Source of the DNA: Bacillota bacterium
Lineage (GTDB): Bacteria; Bacillota; DSM-12270; Thermacetogeniales; Thermacetogeniaceae
Direction of reading: 5' to 3'
Length of the DNA: 45,299 bases
NCBI GenBank assembly: GCA_029907475.1
Contig: JARYLU010000023.1
Span: 1-45,299 of the forward strand
The notes below the pieces were generated by a model. The model was not told the DNA's origin, made no database searches, and was given only the letters and a program-made list of their open reading frames with translations. Shown one piece after another: positions 33,533 to 42,800 of the stretch. The position numbers and the translations under genes were made by a program. Every line of letters starts with the position of its first letter. Position 1 is the first letter of the stretch.

Positions 33533-33569
33533 GAAAGGCCACGGAAAAATCCGCGGCTTTTTCTTTTTA
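33533..33569 (+). terminator. Possible terminator
   Basis: Imperfect stem GCCACGG/CCGCGGC with loop AAAAAT and a TTTTTCTTTTT tail. Confidence 0.5.
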
Positions 33570-33596
33570 GACAGAATCAGACTGGAAAGGATGTAA
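33570..33596 (+). pseudogene. Relic of the DUF192 gene 3' end
   Basis: 27 bases that align with 7452-7478, the end of the DUF192 gene: both read Asp-(Lys/Arg)-Ile-Arg-Leu-Glu-Arg before a stop. It lies directly upstream of the second TM2 copy, just as in the first locus, showing that a block including both was duplicated. Confidence 0.7.
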
Positions 33597-33610
33597 CGCG
33601 TTCTCAGGCT

Positions 33611-33832
33611 ATGAAAAACCCTGGTCTTGCTGCAATCTTGAGCTTCTTTTTCACTGGTCTCGGCCAAATCTACAACGGCCAAATAGGAAAGGGAATCGCT
33701 CTCCTGGTTGCCGCCGTGATATCTGGGTTGCTCTGTACGGTTCTGATAGGTTTCATCCTGCTTCCTATCGTCTGGATTTACGCGATCTGGGACGCCTACA
33801 GGACCGCCGAAATGATCAATCGGGGAGGTTAA
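33611..33832 (+). CDS. TM2-domain membrane protein (copy 2)
   Basis: 73 residues from ATG 33611: MKNPGLAAILSFFFTGLGQI and the same GKGIALLVAAVISGLLCT and WDAYRTAEMINRGG pattern as copy 1 at 7485, with only a handful of substitutions. TM2 proteins have two close helices with a tight turn; function unknown. The AAAGG upstream is farther from the start than in copy 1. Confidence 0.8.
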   Translation: MKNPGLAAILSFFFTGLGQIYNGQIGKGIALLVAAVISGLLCTVLIGFILLPIVWIYAIWDAYRTAEMINRGG

Positions 33833-33835
33833 AAA

Positions 33836-33956
33836 CCCAGCTAAGTTGCTGGAGGTGAAGAAGCTGGGGTCCCCAGCAGCTGCGGGCTGACGCGCTTCCG
33901 GCGCTCGAATGAAGGACGCTCGAGTGAAGGAGTGTCGCAGCTGCCACAGTTTTTTA
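33836..33956 (+). ncRNA. Candidate structured RNA or attenuator
   Basis: Dense pairing with no good ORF: CCAGC/GCTGG near 33838; GCTGGGG/CCCCAGC at 33862-33877; and a long-range 9-bp pair GCAGCTGCG (33876-33884) / CGCAGCTGC (33936-33944) enclosing a GCGC/GCGC hairpin and a tandem 15-mer (33902-33916 and 33917-33931). It ends in CACAGTTTTTT. It could be a small RNA, or a leader of the gene at 33971. No known class recognised. Confidence 0.4.
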
Positions 33957-33970
33957 CAAGGGGTGGTTTT

Positions 33971-34207
33971 GTGCTTTTCCGCAATCTGGCTCTGGTTATT
34001 GCTGCCTACGCTGCTTTTTTGGGCTTCGCCCGCCTTCTGCTGCCTTTTCCTAAACTTCTCGTTTTTGCCTGCCTCGCTCTGCCGGGCGTGGCTTGGGCGT
34101 CATGCGATGCTGCGGACCTCTCCGGTGTGGGGAAGAACCGGGATGTGGTCGTTTGGAGCGGAATTGCGGCAGCCGCGGCCGTTGCGCTTCTCTTTTTGGT
34201 TTTTTGA
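33971..34207 (+). CDS. Small membrane protein
   Basis: 78 residues from GTG 33971 after AAGGGGTGG. Three hydrophobic segments (FRNLALVIAAYAAFLGFARL; KLLVFACLALPGVAWA; VVWSGIAAAAAVALLFLVF) with two polar residues groups between. No motif. It resembles the small protein at 6784 in size and in lying near a TM2 gene. Its 3' two thirds overlap the tail of the opposite-strand gene 34050-34721; one of the two tails may be non-functional. Confidence 0.45.
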   Translation: MLFRNLALVIAAYAAFLGFARLLLPFPKLLVFACLALPGVAWASCDAADLSGVGKNRDVVVWSGIAAAAAVALLFLVF

Positions 34208-34721
34208 GAGGCGCGGGCGTGTGCCTGTCGTTCTGCGACCTGTTAGTGTCAGGTTTCGGGGTGTAGTCTTTGCACTCACCCTTTGGCATCCTGTGTCCCA
34301 GTCGGCACCGTCTCCGCCAGTCGTCTTGATAATAATAGGCGCAACTTTGGCGGCGGCACAGCGGCACCGGCTCTTTTTTCCTGACCTGGTATTCTGGGCA
34401 ATCTCCAGAAGTCCGACGCAGGCCTATTGTGCATAAACGTTTGAGCGGGTGGTGGTGCAGGCAGGATGCGAGAGCGCAAAAGGGTTTTCGTGTGCTTCTC
34501 TGGACAGGCCCTTGCTTCACGCTCACCACTTCCCGGGCGTACCGCACCAGCTCCGCATCCGGCACTCTGGGTGCGTGCTGACCGGTGTACCTTAGAAGCC
34601 GGCGCCGCAGCGCGTTCCGGGTACAGCCGAGGGCTTGTGCCTGGGTGTGCGGGTGAGGGTGCGGGTGCGCCAGCCGGTATTCCAGCCGTTCTGCCAGGCG
34701 CAGGATGTGTTGGTCTATCAC
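34050..34721 (-). CDS. HTH and Cys-rich protein, possibly mobile-element regulator
   Basis: 223 residues from GTG 34721, seven bases after AAAGGAGCG. Residues ~1-55 contain a helix-turn-helix-like segment (TQAQALGCTRNALRRRLLRY) preceded by a His-Pro repeat. The middle has Cys/His ligands suited to zinc (LCTIGLRRTSGDCPEY; LCRRQSCAYYYQDDWRRRC; GHRMPKGECKDY). The last ~70 residues are Pro/Arg-rich and overlap the opposite gene at 33971, so they may be read-through. Family not recognised; DNA binding likely. Confidence 0.5.
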   Translation of the reverse strand: MIDQHILRLAERLEYRLAHPHPHPHTQAQALGCTRNALRRRLLRYTGQHAPRVPDAELVRYAREVVSVKQGPVQRSTRKPFCALASCLHHHPLKRLCTIGLRRTSGDCPEYQVRKKEPVPLCRRQSCAYYYQDDWRRRCRLGHRMPKGECKDYTPKPDTNRSQNDRHTPAPLKKPKREAQRPRLPQFRSKRPHPGSSPHRRGPQHRMTPKPRPAERGRQKREV

Positions 34722-35128
34722 TGTTTTTCGCTCCTTTCATTAAGCACATACGCCAGCAAGCTGCCCGGTTGGTAGCTGCCGAAGGTGGCAGCCCACCTGC
34801 ATCGAATAGGCGTGTTTTCGCCTTTTCGCTATACAGTTTACCATACTAGAGCACGCCGAAAAATCCGTATCGCGCGTTCGTGCGGGCGGTGACGGGCGCC
34901 GAAGGCAGTATCCGGTTGAATAACTCTGAAAAAGGCGCGCACCGGCACCTTTTTTAACTATACGGTTTGTTTGTGTAGGAGGAAATTCCTGCCGGATGTC
35001 GAAAATCTTAACCATAAGTTGTAGATTTCTGTTGGTTTCAGGCTGCTTTATTTGCAGGGATGACCTCTGTTTAAGCTTTCATTCTCATTATCTTATTAAG
35101 GATTTTATTTGCAGGGAGATGAGTCGGT
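34722..35128. promoter_or_regulatory. Intergenic region with paired CTATAC(A/G)GTTT motifs and a hairpin
   Basis: About 400 bases without a convincing gene. Two copies of an 11-mer, CTATACAGTTT (34829-34839) and CTATACGGTTT (34958-34968), could be operators or promoter elements for the leftward gene at 34721. A bidirectional terminator-like hairpin with AAAAAGG/CCTTTTTT arms lies at about 34929-34956. A 14-base direct repeat TTTATTTGCAGGGA occurs at 35047 and 35104, just before the DUF3006 gene. Confidence 0.35.
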
Positions 35129-35329
35129 ATGTTGATTATCGACCGCTTTGAAGGGGATTGGGCTGTTATTGAATTCGGTAAGAAAACATTCAACTTCCCG
35201 AAAAGCCTGCTTCCCAAAGAAGTAAAAGAAGGAGATGTTATTGTGATAAGCGTTTCCATAGACAGAAAAGCAACTACAAAAAGAGAGAGAAACATCAAAA
35301 AGCTGGCCGACCAGCTTTTTGAAGATTGA
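35129..35329 (+). CDS. DUF3006 family protein
   Basis: 66 residues from ATG 35129. Typical for the family: MLIIDRFEGDWAVIEFGKKT then FNFPKSLLPKEVKEGDVI, with a basic helical tail. DUF3006 genes commonly precede ComEC-like metallo-beta-lactamase genes, as here. Function unknown. The stop overlaps the leader of the next gene by 4 bases. Confidence 0.85.
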   Translation: MLIIDRFEGDWAVIEFGKKTFNFPKSLLPKEVKEGDVIVISVSIDRKATTKRERNIKKLADQLFED

Positions 35330-35343
35330 AAGGGGAGCGCTTC

Positions 35344-36618
35344 ATGAGACGAAACTCTATTTTGTCTCTTATTCTGGCCTTTTTGTTGGCCGTTATTGCC
35401 GGCTGCGGCAGCCAGAATGTTTCGGAAATCAACGAATCACCAGCGCAGGTAAGTGCTTCTGAAATATCGTCTCAGACTGTAACAGCCCAACAGCCCAACA
35501 CTCAGCCTGCTCTCTCAGGAAAACTATCCGTTCGCTCCATCAACGTCGGCCAGGGAGATTCCATTCTGCTCCAGCTCCCCAACAGCCAGACAATGCTTAT
35601 TGACGCCGGGCCGAACGAAGCCGGCTCTACCGTGGTCTCTTATCTCCAGAAGCAGGGAATCAAGAAAATCGACTACCTTGTAGCCACTCACCCTCACGCC
35701 GACCACATCGGCGGAATGGACGCGGTCATCCAGGCGTTTGAAATAGGGAAAGTCTACATGCCCCGGGTGACAACCACAACCGAGAGTTTCGAGAGCGTCC
35801 TTCGTTCTCTCCAGGCGAAAGGTTTGAAGATAACCACGGCTAAGTGCTTTAAAAAATTACGGTGACATATTTAAACAGATACATGAACCAATATTTCCCC
35901 GAAGAGCAACATACCACACCTACAAATAAATTTACGTAAATAATACGTCACCGAATTTATGTTAAGGAGTACTAAGGCGGATTTAACTGTACTTGACCGG
36001 AACGGCTTGAAAATAAGTTTTATTGCTCCATGTGGTTCCGGTTACGAAGACCTGAACAACTGGTCCGCGGTACTTAAAGTCCACTATGGCGACACTTCCT
36101 TCTTGCTCACCGGAGACGCTGAAGCAGAATCCGAGCAGGAAATGCTTGCGTCAGGCGTAAGTTTAAAGGCCGACGTGCTCAAAGTCGGCCACCACGGGAG
36201 CCACAGCTCCACGACACCGGCTTTTCTGAAGGCTGTTTCCCCCAAGTACGCTGTCATCTCCGTGGGGGCGGGGAACGACTACGGGCACCCCCATCAGGAG
36301 ACTCTGGCAAAGCTGGCCGGCGCCGGGGTCAAGGTCTACCGGACCGACAGAGACGGGACGGTTGTCTTTGTGAGCGACGGCAAGACGCTCACTGTGAGAA
36401 CGCTGGGCAGCACGATTATGACACGGGCGCCGAACGGGGCAACGGCGGCTCCGGTTGTTCCTGCGGCCAGTGGGGGATATATCGGGAACAAAAATACCCA
36501 TAAGTTTCACCGACTTACTTGTTCAAGTCTACCTGCGCCGCAAAACAGGGTTTATTTTCAAACCAGAGATGAAGCGATAAGAGCAGGATTTGTACCGTGT
36601 AAGATATGTAAACCATAA
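35344..36618 (+). pseudogene. ComEC/Rec2-like metallo-beta-lactamase lipoprotein, split by an insertion
   Basis: ATG 35344 with SD AAAGGGGAG. A lipoprotein signal peptide (LILAFLLAVIAGC, Cys at the lipobox), a Ser/Thr/Gln-rich linker, then the hydrolase fold: INVGQGDSILLQL and ATHPHADHIGGM (HxHxDH metal site). Translation stops at 35865 inside an insertion. The rest resumes at about 35973 with DRNGLKISFIAP, LLTGDAEAES and LKVGHHGSHSSTT. The C-terminus is an Ada-type metal-binding module (FHRLTCSSLP...FVPCKICKP). Deleting one CTAAG plus the insert restores one frame exactly (TTAK-ADLTVLD). Probably inactive as it stands. Confidence 0.85.
35845..35971. mobile_element. MITE-like insertion with imperfect terminal inverted repeats
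   Basis: 127 bases between two CTAAG copies (35840-35844 and 35972-35976), AT-rich, no coding capacity. The ends are related inverted repeats: AAAATTACGGTGACATATTT near the left and, on the opposite strand at the right, AAATTCGGTGACGTATTA. The parent transposase is not in the window. The target duplication may be CTAA (YTAR-type, as used by IS5-group elements) or up to 5 bp. Confidence 0.75.
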
Positions 36619-36644
36619 ACAAGGATTAAAAGGAGAATGTATTG

Positions 36645-39600
36645 ATGTCTAATAACGAAAATTTCTTAAAAAAACTTCAATCTCTCTTCCGAGAGCTTTT
36701 CCAATTCGATTTTGCCGACTTGGATTTTGGCCTTTACCGTATATTTCATCTGAAACGGGCCGAAATTGAAACTTTTATAAGCGAACAATTGCCAAGTGAA
36801 GTAGATGTAGCTTTTAAGACTGTTACTGGCGAGGAGCAACAACGATTGCAAGAAGACTTAAATATATTAGCTCAACAGGTGCGGGAACAGATTGCAGATG
36901 ACGCTATTTTACCTACTGGTGAACTCCAGCCGAAGTATCTAGAAAGTAACATTAAAGTTGTGCGCGAGTTGGTGGAACGATATGAAAACGTCCGTCAGAA
37001 AGTAGCTGCCAACGAAGTTGCCGAGGCACACAAGGTTGAAGTTTTTAATCATCTATACAACTTCTTCAGTCGTTATTACGAAGACGGTGACTTTATTTCT
37101 AAACGTCGATATGGAGCAAAAGAATCCTATGCCATACCCTACAGCGGCGAAGAGGTTTTCTTCACATGGGCCAACCGTAACCAGCACTATGTAAAAACCG
37201 CTGAAACCTTTAAAGACTATACTTTTAAAGTATCCAACCTGTTTACCGAGTACCATGTACGCTTCACAATGGTCGAAGCAAGCATCCCCAAGGACAATAC
37301 CAAAGGAAATACACGCTACTTTATTCCGCGCCTTGACCTATTGACCTACGATGATCAAGTTTGTGAGTTAATTCTTTCATTTGAGTACCGTTTGCTCACG
37401 CCGGAAGAAGCTGAGCGCTATGGCTCAAATAGCAAGGCACAAGAGGCAATCATTCAGGAAGCTTTACCCCAAATTTTAGAAACTGTTGCCAATGAAGACT
37501 TGTGCGCTCTACTTAAGCAGGATCAAAGAAATGAAAAAGAAATTGTAGACGGTAAACCCGAATTACCGCTTCTTCTTAAGCGTCTGCGTCACTTTTGCCG
37601 TAAGAACACCAGTGATTACTTTATTCATAAAGACTTGCGGGGATTTTTAAAACGCGAATTAGAGTTTTACATTAAGGAGCAGGTTATTCATTTAATGGAT
37701 CTTGAAGCAAACGAAGCTGACCTAAACGTTAAACGCCGTATACTACGCGTGTTTCGGAGACTGGCCGAAAATGTTATTGAGTTTTTAGCGAATATAGAAG
37801 ATGCTCAGAAAATCCTGTTTGAAAAGAAAAAATTTATCTTAGGCGTGGACTACCTTATTCCTATCCAGCACATTCCGCGGGTATTCTGGCAGGAGATTCT
37901 ACGAAACGAAGGACAGTTGAAAGAGTGGCAGAACTGGCTGACCTTGAAACCAGAAGAAGTAAACGAGGTTTTTCTGGAAAACCGCCCCACCTTGACAGTG
38001 CATACTAAGTATTTTGACCGTGTTTTTGTACAGCGCTTGTTGGAAGCGTTACCTTTCGAGGACCTGGACGAAGCTACTGACGGTCTGTTGGTGCACGGTG
38101 AGAACTACCAGGCCCTATGCCTGCTTATGCAGTGTTACTTGAAGCAAGTGAAGTGCATTTACATCGACCCGCCGTACAATGCAGCAGAGAGTGAAATCTT
38201 ATATAAAAACTCGTACAAGCACTCTTCCTGGGCAAGCCTTATGCATCCACGGCTCTCTGTTGCAAAAGAAATTCAGGCACCAGACGGCTTGATTTGTGTC
38301 ACAATAGATGACTATGAGTTGCAATACCTTAAGTTCATCATAGATGAAGTCTTTGGAGCGAATAATCACTTTGCCACTGTGGTGATTCGAAATAATCCCT
38401 CTGGGCGTTCCACAGTAGCTGGGTTCGCTGTTAACCACGAATACGCCTTGTTTTACGCCAAGTCAGCCCAACTCGCACATGTGGGACGCCTTCCGCACAG
38501 CGAAGGGCAAATATCCAGGTATGACCAAATCGATGAAAATGGTAAACGATTTGAGTGGGAAAATTTGAGAAAAAGCAGCAGAGGGTCCTTGAGAAGTGAT
38601 AGGCCAAAGCAGTTTTTCCCTCTGTACTACAACAAGAGAACTGGCGGTTTACGAGTGCCGTCAATGATGTGGAGAGAGTCTATACAGTTGTGGGAAATTT
38701 CAGAACCGCCTGACGACGATGAGATTGCTTTATACCCCGTTGATGAAAGCGGAGTAGAGAGGGTTTGGAATTACGGCGTGGAGCGAGCAAAAAAAGAAGC
38801 GGCACAGATGATAGTAGTAGAAAACGGAGAGAGACATGAAGTATATAAACGGAAGTACCTTCATCAGGAAGGAATGCTGCCTCGAACTTGGTGGGATAAG
38901 CCCGCGTATTCGGCCCGTGACAATGGAGCTCGAACGTTGAAAAACCTCTTTGGACAGATTCGCACGTTTGATTTTCCAAAAGCGGTTCAAGCAGTTAGTG
39001 ATGCTATTCGTATATGCTTAGGACCATCCACCTCTGATGCCGTCAATTACATCTTCGACTTCTTCGCCGGCTCCGGTACTACCGGCCACGCCGTCATCAA
39101 CCTCAACCGTGAAGACGGCGGGCAGCGTAAATTTATCCTGGTGGAAATGGGCGAATATTTCGACACCGTCCTCTTGCCTCGCATTACCAAAGTGATGTAC
39201 ACGCCGGAGTGGAAGGACGGAAAGCCCAAACGGGAGGCCACGCCGGAGGAGGTCGAGTGTACGCCGTGTCTGGTTAAAATCCTGCGTATTGAATCCTACG
39301 AAGATACCCTGCATAACCTGGCGGCGACGGCGGAACGATTTTCCAGTTCCGGAGAAGCCCGAAAGCGCGAGGAAGCCATCAAGACCCTGGCTGGGGAAGA
39401 CACCTACCGCCTGCGCTACTGGATCGAATTACCACTGCGCGAGGCCGAGACCTGTCTGCGGGCTCTGGACTTAGTCCATCCATTCGCTTACACCCTGGAA
39501 ATCCTTACCGAAGACGGTCCCGTACGTAAGCCTGTGGACGTGGTGGAAACTTTCAACTACCTGTACGGCCTGCGCGTCCGGCGTTACGAAACATGGTCCA

Positions 39601-39863
39601 ACTCGGATAACGGTGGTCGCGAGTATCGTGTGGTCAAGGCCACCGATCGAGATGGGAAACGCCGGATACTGGTTCTTTGGCGGGACGTAACCGACCTAAA
39701 TTCGGAAACTGAGCGCGCTTTCCTGGAAGTGAAAATCGCTGAGATGGAGGCAAACGGCGAGACCTGGAACGAGATTCTGATCAACGGCGACAGCCCCACG
39801 CCTGCCGTCGTCTCACTCGATCCGATCTTTAAGCGGCTGATGATGCAAGGGGAGGAAGCTTGA
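36645..39863 (+). CDS. mod: Type III-like DNA methyltransferase (Mod)
   Basis: 1072 residues from ATG 36645. A long N-terminal region (~470 residues, FDFADLDFGLYRIFHLKRAE) precedes the beta-class amino-methyltransferase core. Motif IV is YIDPPYNAAE (about residue 506) and motif I is FDFFAGSGTTGHAVINLN (about 803), with the target-recognition region between them. It is much longer than classical Mod proteins (~650), so it belongs to the large-Mod subgroup. It should methylate adenine in a short asymmetric site. DNA from ~38280 to 39040 (the recognition region) is AT-richer than the flanks, a sign of domain exchange. Followed one base later by res. Confidence 0.9.
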   Translation: MSNNENFLKKLQSLFRELFQFDFADLDFGLYRIFHLKRAEIETFISEQLPSEVDVAFKTVTGEEQQRLQEDLNILAQQVREQIADDAILPTGELQPKYLESNIKVVRELVERYENVRQKVAANEVAEAHKVEVFNHLYNFFSRYYEDGDFISKRRYGAKESYAIPYSGEEVFFTWANRNQHYVKTAETFKDYTFKVSNLFTEYHVRFTMVEASIPKDNTKGNTRYFIPRLDLLTYDDQVCELILSFEYRLLTPEEAERYGSNSKAQEAIIQEALPQILETVANEDLCALLKQDQRNEKEIVDGKPELPLLLKRLRHFCRKNTSDYFIHKDLRGFLKRELEFYIKEQVIHLMDLEANEADLNVKRRILRVFRRLAENVIEFLANIEDAQKILFEKKKFILGVDYLIPIQHIPRVFWQEILRNEGQLKEWQNWLTLKPEEVNEVFLENRPTLTVHTKYFDRVFVQRLLEALPFEDLDEATDGLLVHGENYQALCLLMQCYLKQVKCIYIDPPYNAAESEILYKNSYKHSSWASLMHPRLSVAKEIQAPDGLICVTIDDYELQYLKFIIDEVFGANNHFATVVIRNNPSGRSTVAGFAVNHEYALFYAKSAQLAHVGRLPHSEGQISRYDQIDENGKRFEWENLRKSSRGSLRSDRPKQFFPLYYNKRTGGLRVPSMMWRESIQLWEISEPPDDDEIALYPVDESGVERVWNYGVERAKKEAAQMIVVENGERHEVYKRKYLHQEGMLPRTWWDKPAYSARDNGARTLKNLFGQIRTFDFPKAVQAVSDAIRICLGPSTSDAVNYIFDFFAGSGTTGHAVINLNREDGGQRKFILVEMGEYFDTVLLPRITKVMYTPEWKDGKPKREATPEEVECTPCLVKILRIESYEDTLHNLAATAERFSSSGEARKREEAIKTLAGEDTYRLRYWIELPLREAETCLRALDLVHPFAYTLEILTEDGPVRKPVDVVETFNYLYGLRVRRYETWSNSDNGGREYRVVKATDRDGKRRILVLWRDVTDLNSETERAFLEVKIAEMEANGETWNEILINGDSPTPAVVSLDPIFKRLMMQGEEA

Positions 39864-39864
39864 G

Positions 39865-42800
39865 GTGCCACGTTTAGAAGATTATCTTGTCCTCAACCGT
39901 TACATGCATTATCTCTTAGGTGTTGAAGACTTCGAAACCCTCAAAAATCTGTTGCATCCTCTGCCTGAGGGGCCGGACAGCAATGGGCAGAGTTATTTTT
40001 TCGGGCGGCTGGTTACTCAACCCAACCTGCAAATCGACCGCAGCCGACTGGAGCAGTACGACCTTCGGATTATGAGTTACGAAGACCGTTTGCGGAAAAC
40101 CCGTCGGGACTTCCGGGCTTTCCGCTACTTTCAGTACCTGGCCTTGCTGTACACTGAAATTTTCTTTGACTACCTGACAGAGGATCCCGTACTTTTCACG
40201 GCAGAACTCAACGAGTTTCTAAACGACCTGCGCCAGCAAGAATCTGAACTGGCCGACTTCCCTGACTTCAAGGCTGGGAACCTGCGCCGATTGGCTTTCT
40301 TTATGGCGACCGGGAGTGGGAAAACGTTTCTCATGCACGTCAACATCTGGCAGGTACTCTATTACCTCCAGCACGGCCTCCATCCAGAGGCCATCCTACC
40401 TGGAAAGACGCAGAACCGTCAATACGACAACATTCTGCTTATCACCCCCAATGAGGGCCTTTCCGCCCAGCACTTGGCGGAGCTGCGAGAAAGCGGCTTG
40501 TATGCGGTTTTGTTTATTGAAGACCCACACGGGAACGGCGGCCTCTTTGGTTCGGAAGTGAAAGTTATCGAAATCCATAAGCTGGCCGAGGAGCCTTCCC
40601 GGGATGGCGTGAGCGTGGTGCTGGACGAGATCGGCGGCAACAACTTAATTATCGTGGATGAGGGGCACAAGGGCACTGGCAGCGAGGCCCAAACCTGGAA
40701 GAACCGTCAGAAGCACCTGAGCAAAGAGGGGTTTCTGCTGGAGTACAGTGCCACGTTTACCCAGGCTATTGCCACCGCTGGAAAAAAGGCCCAGAAGCAA
40801 CTCTTACATGAGTATGGGCAAGCTATACTGTTCGACTACTCTTACGCTCATTTCTACGGCGATGGCTACGGTAAGGACTTCCGCGTTCTCAACCTTAGTT
40901 CGAAAGATTCCCGGCCCGAGCACGCCCACGAGTTGCTGGTAGGAGGACTTTTGGCTTTTTACCAGCAGGTTTATTTGTACCGTCAAAAGAGTGCAGATTG
41001 CCGCCTCTACAACATAGAAAAGCCGCTTTGGGTGCTCTTAGGTACGAGCGTGAGCAAGAAAAAAGGTGATTCGTCGAAGGACGCAGCGCAAGAGCGGACA
41101 GACGTGGCCGAAGTGGTGGCCTTCTTGCGCCGTTTTGTCGAAGATCGTACCTGGGCCGTTTCGGTGATTAATCGTATCTTGCGGGGCGAAAGTGGTTTTC
41201 AGGATGCCGAGACAGGAGATGATTTGTTCGAGCCCTATTTTAAGTACCTGCGTGACCAATACAAACAAGCCGACGAAATATATCTCCGCTTGTTGGCCGA
41301 GGTGTTTCGTGGTAATGGGGGGCTTGAGATATGGGAGATCAAACAGGTTAAAGATGAAGTCGGTCTGCGTCTCTCCACGGCGGGCGAAGCCAACCCTTAC
41401 TTCGGCGTGATCAACATCGGAGACGTTCCCGCCTTCAAGAAGTACCTGGCCGGGCATCTGGGTATCGAAGTGCGGGAAGATAACTTCCGCAGTTCTCAAT
41501 TCGACCTGGTGGATGCACCCGATTCGCCCATTTACCTGCTCATCGGAGCCAAGAAATTCATTGAGGGCTGGTCCTCATACCGGGTGTCGTCCATGGGCCT
41601 GCTCAACGTGGGCAAGGGGGCCGGTTCACAGATCATTCAGCTTTTTGGCCGCGGCGTGCGCCTTAAGGGCAAGAATATGTGCCTGAAGCGTAGCGCAGCT
41701 TTGCGTAACGAAACCCCGCCGCCGGGTATTAACATCCTAGAGACGCTCACCATTTTTGGCTGGAACGCCAACTACATTCAGAGCTTCCGTGCCATCCTGG
41801 AAAACGAAGACCTGGGCAAGGGATTTACTCTGCGCGTTCGGAAGATGGACCCATGGCCAGCAGACAAACTACCGGTACCCCAGAGAAAAGCTGGCTTCAA
41901 CCCATCGACGCTCACCTGGGTGCTGGATTCGAGCGGCCCAGAGGTTGGCCTGGACCTTACGCCCCGCCTGGCGGCACTGGCTACAGGTGGGCAGCAAAAC
42001 CCCGTCCAGCAGGTGGTAGGGCGGATGCATGGCGCGGTACAGGTGGATTTTTCTCAACCGCCATACGCCCAAGTGGTGGATACGGAGGCTCTCTACCTGG
42101 AGGTACTAGATTATAAACAGATGCGCGGCTACGCTAACCTGCACATTACTCCGCAGGGCGTGGAACAGGCTTTGAAGGGCCGCTGCCGTGTCACGTTACT
42201 ACAGAGCGACCTTCGCCCGGAACTTTTACAGCGGGCTGCCGTTAGAGCTCTCAAGACTTACATGGACCGCTTTGTTTGTATGAAGGAACGGGAAGCCGAA
42301 AGTCGCAATGCAGAACCGTACTACCTGACTGCCGGTGATCCACGTGTCCTGGACGAGTACCGCATCCGGGTGAAGAGCGGGCAATTGCTGGCTCAGATTG
42401 AGAATTTGTTGAAGAACGACCTCCCTGCTTGTGATGACGGCGAGCCATTGCCCCGTCTTCACTTTGACTACAGCCTTTTCAATCCCCTTTTAAGGGAAGG
42501 TAGTCGGCAGTGGCGGCAGCATGTTTCCGTCCATCCCCCGGCGCTCAACCGGGGCGAGCAACAGTTTCTCAAGGATTTGCGTAGCTTCTGGGAGGAACAC
42601 TATGACACGCCAGCATTTCGGTACCGCGAGCTGTACGTTTTGCGCAATCTGGCCCGGGTGGGTATCGGCCTGTTTCACCGCAGCGGCTTCTACCCGGACT
42701 TCATCTTGTGGCTCCGTGACAATCGAACCAGTGTTACTCGGGTCTGCTTCATCGATCCTCACGGTCTGCACCATGATGGTTTGAGCGGCAGTGAAGATAA

